DNA of 35,387 nt, taken from DATAEK01 sp036258055. GTDB lineage: Bacteria > Acidobacteriota > Vicinamibacteria > Vicinamibacterales > 2-12-FULL-66-21. The notes beneath the pieces were generated by a model. That model did no database searches and was not told the origin of the DNA. It saw only the letters and a list, made by a program, of their open reading frames with translations. The position numbers and the translations under genes were made by a program. Each line of letters opens with the position of its first letter. Position 1 is the stretch's first letter. Location: NCBI GenBank assembly GCA_036258055.1, contig DATAEK010000127.1, positions 1 to 35,387 on the forward strand, in the 5' to 3' direction. Positions 7,737 to 14,643 of this stretch are shown here, piece after piece.

Positions 7737-7766
7737 AGCCTATCGAGTTGAATCGCGGTTTGTCAA
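7737..7766 (-). promoter_or_regulatory. Sigma-70-type promoter of the polycysteine leader and sulfur operon
   Basis: The minus strand has a perfect -35 TTGACA (7766-7761), an 18-base spacer and a -10 TAGGCT (7742-7737) that keeps the key T-A-x-x-x-T positions. Transcription would begin at or one base before the GTG of the leader ORF. Confidence 0.7.
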
Positions 7767-7810
7767 GTAGTGGTGGGCTGGACGCCAAACACATCCGTGC
7801 ATTTGCTCGT

Positions 7811-7866
7811 CCCATTTGCCATTTCCACCATGCCATTTGCGATGTGCCATTTGCCATTTGCCATTA
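7811..7866. repeat. CCATTTG heptamer repeat
   Basis: Tandem and degenerate copies of CCATTTG, ending with three consecutive units (about 7847-7864) that run into the stop codon of the Gfo/Idh gene. It is the same family as the palindrome at 1968-2069. Confidence 0.75.
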
Positions 7867-9483
7867 TGTAAGCGCCCAGCCCTGCCGGTAATCGCGCTTC
7901 AGGAAATCATTGGCTGTGGCCGGATTCGTCACCCGCATCGTTGCGCCGTCGTAGTGGATCTTCGCGCCGGCTCTGAGCGAGACGATGCCGAGGAGCATGA
8001 CCTCGGTGAGTTGCGCAGCAAACTCGAAGGGAGAAGAGATCTCCGCCTTACCCTTGATCGCCTCGACCCAGTTCAGCTCGTGTTCCTCGTGCGTGATCCG
8101 CGGAAGCGTCTGAGGCGGCACGGCCGTCGAATCGTGCAGCGACTGCGGCAACAGGCGCGGATTGAGCCCGTAGGTATCCTGCAGCATCTTGCCCTTGCTG
8201 CCGATGTACAGGATTCCTCCTTCCCCGTTCAGCTTCTGATCGCCGATCTCGTCGGGCCGTGGCGGTGTGAGGCCGCCGTCGTACCACGTCATCTTGACCG
8301 CGGGCATCGAGCCGCGCGCGGGGAACTCATAGTAGGTCGTCGTCGCGTGTGGATAACACACGCCGTTGAAAGGCGTCGAGATCGTCTCGATCACCGTCGG
8401 ATAGCCGAGCTTCAGCGCCCAGAACGGATGATCGATGAGGTGCGCGCCCATGTCCCCCAGCGCGCCCTGACCCCAGTCCACCCATCCGCGCCAGTTGAAG
8501 GGGTGATAGAGCGGGTGGTAGTCCACGCGCGGCGCTACGCCGAGGAAGAGATCCCACGCGAGCTGATCCGGGACCGGGTAACCTGCGCCCATCGCGGCCG
8601 CGAGACGCGTGTCGATCCCACGCCCGTTCCAGCGGAGTGGTTGATTGCTCTCGGGAATCGGCGCAGGTCTTGGGATTCCCTGTGGCCAATATCCGAGCGG
8701 ACGATTCGTCCACACGTGGATCTCGCGAATCTCACCGATGGCACCCGCGGTGAGGTACTCGTAGCCGAGGCGCGCCTCGTCGCGCGAGTGTCCCTGATTG
8801 CCCATCTGCGTGACGACCTTGGTTTCCGCGGCCTTCTTCGCCAGATGCCGCGCTTCCTGAACCGACCAGCAGAGAGGCTTTTGCACGTAGACATGCTTGC
8901 GCAGATCCATCGCAGCGGACGCAATGGCGGCGTGCATGTGATCGGGCGTCGCGACGACGACGGCGTCGATATCCTTCTGCTTGTCGAGCATCTCGCGATA
9001 GTCGCGATAGCGCTGCAGCTTCGGCAGCTGCTGCTCGACGAAGCGTTTCAGCTCGGCATCCTCGTTCCGTGGAGCGCGCTTGTCGTTGGCGGCCAGCTGC
9101 GCGGCCGTCGGCTTACGGGGCCGTGGGCGGGTCGCCTGAGCGGCGGCCGGACTCGGGGCTGGCGCGCCGGGCGGAGGCGGCGGCGGGTTGACTCGCTCTT
9201 TGTACGCGGTGAGACGTCGATCGAGCAGGGTCCAGTCCACGTCGCACACGGCGACGATGTTCTGGCTCATGAGCGCCAGCGTGTTCGTGCCACCCATGCC
9301 GTTGACGCCGACCGTGGCGATGTTCACCGTGTCGCTGGGCGCCTGAAAGCCTCGTCCGAGCACGTGCCGCGGAACGATGACGATGCCCGCGCCGGCCGCC
9401 GCCGCGGTCGTCACGAACTCCCGTCGTGTAACGGCCCCGCTCGGCCGGCCGGTCGGGTCACTGCGATCGTGTCGCTCGCTCAT
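7864..9483 (-). CDS. Tat-exported Gfo/Idh/MocA-family NAD(P)-dependent oxidoreductase
   Basis: 539 residues. The N-terminus carries a twin-arginine signal (TRREFVTTAAAAGAGIVIVP, about residues 20-39), followed by a Rossmann domain (VNIATVGVNGMGGTN), a Pro-rich insert (about 97-125) and the family's catalytic lysine segment (YVQKPLCWSV, with Gln in place of the usual Glu of EKP). The C-terminal half is the substrate domain typical of the long exported bacterial members (WDLFLGVAPRVDYHPLYHPFNWRGW). Members oxidise or isomerise sugars and 3-keto sugars with a tightly bound nucleotide. It is divergent from a 3-keto-disaccharide hydrolase gene, the usual partner. GGGGGGAG precedes the ATG, but the 3' arm of a hairpin at 9493-9510 overlaps it. 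Substrate cannot be assigned from sequence. Confidence 0.9.
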   Translation of the reverse strand: MSERHDRSDPTGRPSGAVTRREFVTTAAAAGAGIVIVPRHVLGRGFQAPSDTVNIATVGVNGMGGTNTLALMSQNIVAVCDVDWTLLDRRLTAYKERVNPPPPPPGAPAPSPAAAQATRPRPRKPTAAQLAANDKRAPRNEDAELKRFVEQQLPKLQRYRDYREMLDKQKDIDAVVVATPDHMHAAIASAAMDLRKHVYVQKPLCWSVQEARHLAKKAAETKVVTQMGNQGHSRDEARLGYEYLTAGAIGEIREIHVWTNRPLGYWPQGIPRPAPIPESNQPLRWNGRGIDTRLAAAMGAGYPVPDQLAWDLFLGVAPRVDYHPLYHPFNWRGWVDWGQGALGDMGAHLIDHPFWALKLGYPTVIETISTPFNGVCYPHATTTYYEFPARGSMPAVKMTWYDGGLTPPRPDEIGDQKLNGEGGILYIGSKGKMLQDTYGLNPRLLPQSLHDSTAVPPQTLPRITHEEHELNWVEAIKGKAEISSPFEFAAQLTEVMLLGIVSLRAGAKIHYDGATMRVTNPATANDFLKRDYRQGWALT

Positions 9484-9492
9484 CGTGGTCTC

Positions 9493-9510
9493 CCCCCTTG
9501 TCCGAGGGGG
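9493..9510 (-). promoter_or_regulatory. Hairpin overlapping the ribosome-binding site of the Gfo/Idh gene
   Basis: CCCCCT and AGGGGG pair around a 6-base loop. In the minus-strand mRNA the 3' arm overlaps the GGGGGGAG that serves the ATG at 9483, so the hairpin could reduce initiation. Confidence 0.45.
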
Positions 9511-9607
9511 ATTCTAGCAGGATGCCGGGCCCGCAACTGCCGGATCTGCGCTATGTTTCTGTATCGTCGAGCGGCTGACCGCGGCGGCGTAATGGAGAGG
9601 GAGAGAC

Positions 9608-10321
9608 ATGACTGACCAGTTCTTCGGATGGAGCGGCGTGATGCTCGTCGCCGCCGTGCTCGCGTGCGGCACGTCCGATTCAAGCACCACCGGTCCGACG
9701 AGGCCCGATCCTGCGGCTGTTCCAGCGTCTGGCGCCGATTGGCGCCCGCTTTTCGACGGCAAGACCACGTCGGGATGGCGCGGCTACCATCAGACAACGG
9801 CGCCGGCTGGCTGGCAGGCCGTCAACGGCGCCCTGACGCGCGTGTCCCAGGGCGGCGACATCATCACGATCGATCAATTCGATAACTTCGAGCTCGAGCT
9901 CGAATGGCAGATCGCCGAGGGCGGGAACAGCGGGATCATGTACCGCGTCAGCGAGGACGGCGAGGAGGCGTATTACACCGGGCCCGAATACCAGGTGCTC
10001 GACAATGCCCGCCACGCGGATGGCCAAAACCCGCTGACATCGGCTGCCTCCGACTACGGCCTCTACGCGCCGATCAAGGACGTAACCCGCCCGATCGGCG
10101 AGTGGAACGCCGCCCGCATCGTCATCAAGGGGAATCACGTCGAGCACTGGTTGAACGACGTCAAGGTGGTCGAGTATGAGCTCGGAAGCCCCGACTGGCA
10201 GCAGCGGGTCGACGCCAGCAAGTTCAAGCAGTGGCCGAACTACGGCCGCATCCCAAAAGGGCACATCGCCCTTCAGGATCACGGCAGCCGGGTCGCTTTT
10301 CGCAACATCCGGATCCGGTAG
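9608..10321 (+). CDS. 3-keto-disaccharide hydrolase (DUF1080) lipoprotein
   Basis: 237 residues with a lipoprotein signal (VMLVAAVLAC, Cys20). The mature part has the concanavalin-like fold signature of DUF1080: WRPLFDGKTTSGWRGY near 38-53, NFELELEWQIAEGGNSGIMYRV near 90-115 (seen in two parts), YYTGPEYQVLDN, WNAARIVIKGNHVEHWLNDVKVVEYE, and the terminal IALQDHGSRVAFRNIRIR. Members cleave glycosides that have been oxidised at C3, or act on the corresponding intermediates. GGAGAGGGAGAGAC precedes the ATG. It is divergent from one Gfo/Idh gene and convergent with another, and shares the locus with a GMC glycoside dehydrogenase, which fits a 3-keto-glycoside route at the cell envelope. Confidence 0.92.
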   Translation: MTDQFFGWSGVMLVAAVLACGTSDSSTTGPTRPDPAAVPASGADWRPLFDGKTTSGWRGYHQTTAPAGWQAVNGALTRVSQGGDIITIDQFDNFELELEWQIAEGGNSGIMYRVSEDGEEAYYTGPEYQVLDNARHADGQNPLTSAASDYGLYAPIKDVTRPIGEWNAARIVIKGNHVEHWLNDVKVVEYELGSPDWQQRVDASKFKQWPNYGRIPKGHIALQDHGSRVAFRNIRIR

Positions 10322-10359
10322 CACGGAACATTCGATGAAGCTGGAGCGCTCGCGCCCCA

Positions 10360-11505
10360 CTAGGACCGGGTGCGCGTGACGTCGCGGACTTCGATCCAGC
10401 GTTTCTGTCGTGCGGCGCGCTCGATCGCGTCGAGCACGAGCTGGTTGCGTACGCCATCGACGAAGTTCGGTTCGGGCACTCGATTGTCGGCGATGCCTTC
10501 CAGAAGATCGAACACGGTGTGGGTGAACGTGTGCTCGTAGCCGATGATGTGGCCGGGTGGCCACCAGGCCTTGACGTACGGATGAACTTTTTCGGTGACG
10601 AGAATGCGCCGAAAGCCGCGCGTGGCTGCAGGCTCCGATTCGAAATAGACCTCGAGCTCGTTCATTCGCTCGAGATCGAACGCGATACTACCGCGGCTCC
10701 CGTTGATCTCGAAGCGATTGAAGTTCTTCCGGCCAGGCGCCATGCGCGTCGCTTCGATCGTGCCCATCGCGCCGTTCCTGAACTTCACGAGCGCCGTGGC
10801 CGCGTCGTCCACGGTCACGCGCCCCTTCTTCTGACTGTTGCCGGGAAGCGGCCGCTGTTTGACGAACGTCTCGAGGTGTCCTGCGACGGCGGCGATCTCG
10901 CCGACGAGGAAGCGCGCCAGGTCGACTGAATGCGCGGCCAGATCACCGAGTGCGCCGGAGCCCGCGCGCGTCCGATCGAGCCGCCAGACCAGCGGAAACT
11001 TCGGATCGACGATCCAGTCCTGGAGATAGGTGCCGCGGAAGTGGCGTATCTCCCCTATCCGTCCATCGGCAATCAGCTGCCGGGCTAGCGTGACCGCAGG
11101 CGCTCGGCGGTAATTGTGGCAGAGCATGTGGATCACGCGGGCCTTCGCCACAGCCGCAAGCATGCGATTGGCTTCGGCGACGGAATTCGCCAGCGGTTTC
11201 TCGCAAAAGACGACCTTGCCCGCGCGCGCCGCGGCAATCGCGATCTCCGCGTGTGAATCCCCGGGGGTACTGATGTCGACGACGTCGATGTCCTTGCGCG
11301 CGACCACCGAGCGCCAGTCCGTGGCCGATTCCTCCCAGCCGAATTCGGCCGCCGCCGCCTCGACGTTGCGTTTCGTGCGGCCGCAGATCACGCGCATGCG
11401 GGGCTGGAGGCGTGGAGAGAAGAACCGCGAGACCTGTCGGTACGCGTTCGAATGCGCCTTGCCCATGAACGCGTAGCCAATGAGGGCGACGTTGACGGTC
11501 GTCAT
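10360..11505 (-). CDS. Cytoplasmic Gfo/Idh/MocA-family oxidoreductase
   Basis: 381 residues without a signal peptide. The N-terminus is a Rossmann domain (VNVALIGYAFMGKAHSNAYRQV) and the catalytic EKPLANSVAEA motif is intact (about 97-107). The C-terminal domain contains GALGDLAAHSVDLARFLVGE, with the His usual in inositol dehydrogenase and glucose-fructose-oxidoreductase-like enzymes. It probably reduces or oxidises a (keto)sugar with NAD(P)(H). It follows the cytochrome c gene by 7 bases, in what looks like a six-gene minus-strand operon that starts at 17574. It converges on the DUF1080 gene with only 38 bases between. It is not a close duplicate of the 7864-9483 gene, which is longer and exported. 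Confidence 0.92.
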   Translation of the reverse strand: MTTVNVALIGYAFMGKAHSNAYRQVSRFFSPRLQPRMRVICGRTKRNVEAAAAEFGWEESATDWRSVVARKDIDVVDISTPGDSHAEIAIAAARAGKVVFCEKPLANSVAEANRMLAAVAKARVIHMLCHNYRRAPAVTLARQLIADGRIGEIRHFRGTYLQDWIVDPKFPLVWRLDRTRAGSGALGDLAAHSVDLARFLVGEIAAVAGHLETFVKQRPLPGNSQKKGRVTVDDAATALVKFRNGAMGTIEATRMAPGRKNFNRFEINGSRGSIAFDLERMNELEVYFESEPAATRGFRRILVTEKVHPYVKAWWPPGHIIGYEHTFTHTVFDLLEGIADNRVPEPNFVDGVRNQLVLDAIERAARQKRWIEVRDVTRTRS

Positions 11506-11512
11506 CGCGCGC

Positions 11513-11911
11513 CTACTTCTTGACCGGGGCTTTCTTGGTCGTTTTGTCGAAGGACCGTACGAGCTTGGCGAGCTCCAGGATTTCCTGCTTGCTGAACTTG
11601 TCGCCGAACGGCAGCATCGCCGTTCCCTTCACGCCTTCGGTGATCGTTTTGGCGATCGCGGCGATCGAGCTTCCGTGTTTCCACTCGCCGTCTGCGAAGT
11701 TCATCTCTTTGATGGCGGCGGTGCCGTCCGGACCGTGGCACAGCGCGCAGGTCATCTTGTAGTTCTCTTCCGCGCTGACCTTGGGCGCCGGTTCCTTTGA
11801 CCCGCTCTTCGCAGGCGGGGGTGCGGACTTCTGAGCCGCAACCGTCAACGCGGTCCCGAAAGCCAGAACCGCTGCGAGTATCATCCGGTGCACAGTAGCC
11901 ATCCTCGACAT
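11513..11911 (-). CDS. Small periplasmic class I cytochrome c
   Basis: 132 residues with an N-terminal signal peptide (about 8-26, ending AVAAQ-like), a short Pro/Lys-rich linker, one haem-binding CALCH (Cys55-His59) and a distal methionine in GTAMLPFG (near residue 99), as in monohaem class I cytochromes c. An AGGAG lies two bases before the ATG at 11911 and eleven before a second ATG at 11902, so the start may be either. In this cluster it probably accepts electrons from the GMC flavoenzyme, as the cytochrome subunit does in glucoside 3-dehydrogenase systems. It is 7 bases upstream of a Gfo/Idh gene and 23 bases downstream of the membrane spermidine-synthase-like gene. Confidence 0.9.
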   Translation of the reverse strand: MSRMATVHRMILAAVLAFGTALTVAAQKSAPPPAKSGSKEPAPKVSAEENYKMTCALCHGPDGTAAIKEMNFADGEWKHGSSIAAIAKTITEGVKGTAMLPFGDKFSKQEILELAKLVRSFDKTTKKAPVKK

Positions 11912-11934
11912 CGCTCCTGTTCAGCTGGTTTGCA

Positions 11935-14025
11935 TTATGACAGCTCAGGCCGCGGCAGGACCGCCGCAACCACGGCGTCACGATCCCGCGCGAGCAACGC
12001 CCCGACATAGCAGACCGCGATGAGGAGGAGAAGCACGCGGAATCCCGTCACGAGCGACAGGTATTCTCCAACACCTCCGACCATCGCTCCAAGCAGGTTG
12101 GTGCCGTAGTCGCGAGCGAGCGAGGTGGACCGTTTGATCGCCGAGCCGAACAGCAACCCGGCGCACAGAATCGGGCTGAACATCAGGACAGCGTAGAACA
12201 CGGACTCGACAATGCGGCTCTCGAACGCGATGCGCCCGATAGGCACGAGGTAGTTCAGCCCCAGCAGGGCGACGAGAATCACGCCGACGAGCCAGGGCCG
12301 GCGGATTTCGGTCGTCGCGACGACGTAGTTCGCCACGAGCGCCATGGCCAGCACGGACGCAATCGCCAGCGATGCGACGACCCAGGTCGATCCCCACAAC
12401 AGCGCGAACTGAATGATCGATTTGGACTCGAGCAGCATGAACCCCGCGCCGAGCAGGAAAAACTGCCACGACCACCTGCCGGACTCCCCTCGCATCGTGG
12501 CCATCACCACGAGGGTTGACACCGCCAGGATCAGAAGCAGGGTGACCCCGTAGTGGCGCGGCAGGCTGCGTTCGCGCAGGTAGAGGAATGGCCAGTCGTC
12601 GCGCGCCGGTTCGATCGAGGAATCACGCTGGTGGATCCGCGCCGGGCTTGGCGCATGCGATTGCCCGAATGCGGTCACCTGATCGGGAACCTTGGGATCC
12701 GAGGTCAGCGTGGCGAGACGCGGTCCGGCCATCAGCACGCCCAGATACGCCCGCGCCTCGTGCACATGGACGCGCGGCTCGTGCTCGAATGCCGCCGCAG
12801 CCGTGTTGGCCAGCCGGTCGACGAGCCACCGTTCGCGGAAATAGTTGTAGACGACCAGCAGCCCGTCAGGCTTGAGGTGATCCCTGACCGCGCGGAACGA
12901 CTCCTCGGTGAACATGTAACTCTCGAGCCTCACCCCGGAGAAGCTCGATTGCATCGTCAGCGAGTCGATGAGCGCGAAGACGACGAGGTCGTACTTGTGC
13001 GTGCTCGTCCTCAGGAAATGGCGGGCATCGTCGTTGACCAGGGTGACGCGTGGATCCGAATACGGCCGATCGGGGTGGCGCTCGCGTCCGAGCCTGATGA
13101 TCACCGGATCGATCTCGACAGCATCGACATGCCGCACGTTGTGCCGCAGCGCCGCGGCAACGTCGGTGCCTGATCCGGCGCCGAGGATCAGCACATCCTG
13201 GAAGGTGTCGCCGAAAACCGCGTACGGCCACTGGTAGAAGTACTCCTTCTGTTCGACCGGGGCCATTGACTGGTGAAAGATGTTGTTCACTTCGACGACC
13301 GTGTCGGGGCCTTCTTGTCCGACAGTGATCTTGTAGTACGGCGACCAGATCGCGCCGCGGGCCATCACCTGCACCACGATCAGCGAGATGCCGAGGAGAA
13401 CGATGCCGGCACCGGCCAGGGCACGGGTCGATCCGGGCGGTCGCGCGGTCGCCACGTCGAGTGGCTCATCCCAGAGCAAGAGCGGGAGTGCTGAGAGAAA
13501 CGCCAGCCCGAACCACCACACCGGCGACAGTTGGAGCCACGAGATCACCGCGAAGGCCGCGACGCCCACCAGGCTGCCGGCAATGTTGATCGTGTAGCCA
13601 CGAAGCGGCGGCAGCGACGCCATCTCGCGGCCCATCCGCTGCGCCATCGTGACGAAGAGCGCTGCCACGATCACGAAGAGGAGCGGAAGCAGCATCGTGC
13701 TCTCGACCAGAACGACCTTGTCGGCAGTGCCGCTCGAGAAATAGATGCTGCCGGCCGTCGGGACGGACACTTCCAGGCGGAAGTAGTAGACCGAGAGGAT
13801 CACGATCGTCTGCAGCACCGGGAACCACGGGAACAGGCGCCGGCGTGAGGATGCGAGAAGGCAGCCGACGCCGATCCCGAGGAAGCTCGCGAGCAGGATG
13901 AAGTTGGAGAAATACGCGAGCAGGCGGATGTAGGCGGGCATCCACCGGATCAGCGCGACTTCGAGGAACAGGACGAGAAAAGAAGCGAGAAACGTCCGAA
14001 GACCCGGCCGGTCGCGGCGTGTCAT
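11935..14025 (-). CDS. Polytopic membrane protein with spermidine-synthase-like methyltransferase-fold domain
   Basis: 696 residues. An N-terminal set of about six to eight membrane segments (residues 10-230) is followed by a soluble Rossmann domain of the spermidine synthase type, with DVLILGAGSGTDVAAAL, VDAVEIDPVIIRLGRE and NDDARHFLRTSTHKYDLVVFAL, and then a second hydrophobic block (about 500-680). Such fused transporter-like/spermidine-synthase-like proteins are widespread, but polyamine synthesis by them is unproven; the Rossmann domain could bind an S-adenosylmethionine-type ligand. The start codon overlaps the stop of the upstream gluconate-dehydrogenase-subunit-3-like gene by four bases (ATGA), indicating translational coupling inside a redox/sugar operon, which is an unusual setting. 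Its role there is unknown. Confidence 0.85.
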   Translation of the reverse strand: MTRRDRPGLRTFLASFLVLFLEVALIRWMPAYIRLLAYFSNFILLASFLGIGVGCLLASSRRRLFPWFPVLQTIVILSVYYFRLEVSVPTAGSIYFSSGTADKVVLVESTMLLPLLFVIVAALFVTMAQRMGREMASLPPLRGYTINIAGSLVGVAAFAVISWLQLSPVWWFGLAFLSALPLLLWDEPLDVATARPPGSTRALAGAGIVLLGISLIVVQVMARGAIWSPYYKITVGQEGPDTVVEVNNIFHQSMAPVEQKEYFYQWPYAVFGDTFQDVLILGAGSGTDVAAALRHNVRHVDAVEIDPVIIRLGRERHPDRPYSDPRVTLVNDDARHFLRTSTHKYDLVVFALIDSLTMQSSFSGVRLESYMFTEESFRAVRDHLKPDGLLVVYNYFRERWLVDRLANTAAAAFEHEPRVHVHEARAYLGVLMAGPRLATLTSDPKVPDQVTAFGQSHAPSPARIHQRDSSIEPARDDWPFLYLRERSLPRHYGVTLLLILAVSTLVVMATMRGESGRWSWQFFLLGAGFMLLESKSIIQFALLWGSTWVVASLAIASVLAMALVANYVVATTEIRRPWLVGVILVALLGLNYLVPIGRIAFESRIVESVFYAVLMFSPILCAGLLFGSAIKRSTSLARDYGTNLLGAMVGGVGEYLSLVTGFRVLLLLIAVCYVGALLARDRDAVVAAVLPRPELS

Positions 14026-14636
14026 TCGGCGCGCGCCGTGACGCCCAGCTTGCTCAGCGCTGCGTCAGGGCATCCCTTCCACTCGGGCACCACCGTATTG
14101 CCGATGTAGCCGAGATCCGCGATGCCCATCTTGCTCGTCCAGAATCCACTCGACGTCAGATCGCGGAAGCTGCGGAAGAACGCGACGCCGTGCGAGTTCT
14201 CGTCGGTCGTCGGGCCGTATCCCGAGATGCCGTCGAGCACGGCCGTCCGCTGCTCCGCCGTGCAGGTCAGGAACATCTTGTCGAAACGCTGCTGGCATTC
14301 GAGGTCCAGCCAGGCCAGCCCGCCACGCATGGCGGTCTGCCGATTGGGCTGATCGATCATCGTGAAGTCCATGAACTCCGGCACCCCCGCGTCGGTCGCG
14401 CTGCCGGATCGTTCGTCGCGCGGAATGATCAGATCGACGAGCATGCGGACGGTGTCGTATTCATGGGAGGTGAAGAACTTCGGCTTGAAGGCGACACCCG
14501 TTTTCTGAGCAGTCTGGCGCGCCGCCTGTACCAGGTGATGGGCCTGCTGCGCCTCGGCCTCGGTCAGCGCGAATACCGCGGAAACGGGCACCGAAGATAA
14601 CAGTTTGAGAACGGTACGGCGGCTGAGTGTGTCCAT
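14022..14636 (-). CDS. Gluconate 2-dehydrogenase subunit 3-like protein (small 'hitch-hiker' subunit)
   Basis: 204 residues from the ATG at 14636, chosen because it opens a twin-arginine signal (SRRTVLKLLSSVPVSAVFAL); the upstream in-frame codons lie in the preceding gene. The body has the family pattern of the gluconate_2-dh3 domain (FFTSHEYDTVRMLVDLIIPRDERSG, then MDFTMIDQ and GLAWLDLECQQRF in separate helices). In known three-part dehydrogenases this subunit carries the Tat signal and exports the cofactor-loaded GMC subunit, which itself has none. That fits here: the GMC gene ends 7 bases upstream and its product has no signal peptide. Its stop codon overlaps the start of the next gene by four bases. 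Confidence 0.92.
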   Translation of the reverse strand: MDTLSRRTVLKLLSSVPVSAVFALTEAEAQQAHHLVQAARQTAQKTGVAFKPKFFTSHEYDTVRMLVDLIIPRDERSGSATDAGVPEFMDFTMIDQPNRQTAMRGGLAWLDLECQQRFDKMFLTCTAEQRTAVLDGISGYGPTTDENSHGVAFFRSFRDLTSSGFWTSKMGIADLGYIGNTVVPEWKGCPDAALSKLGVTARAE

Positions 14637-14643
14637 GCTTGTC

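Noticed and set aside
7816..9615. Long 599-codon plus-strand ORF
   Set aside because: It lies opposite the Gfo/Idh gene, which has clear motifs and a Tat signal; the antisense frame is Arg-rich and reflects GC-rich third positions.
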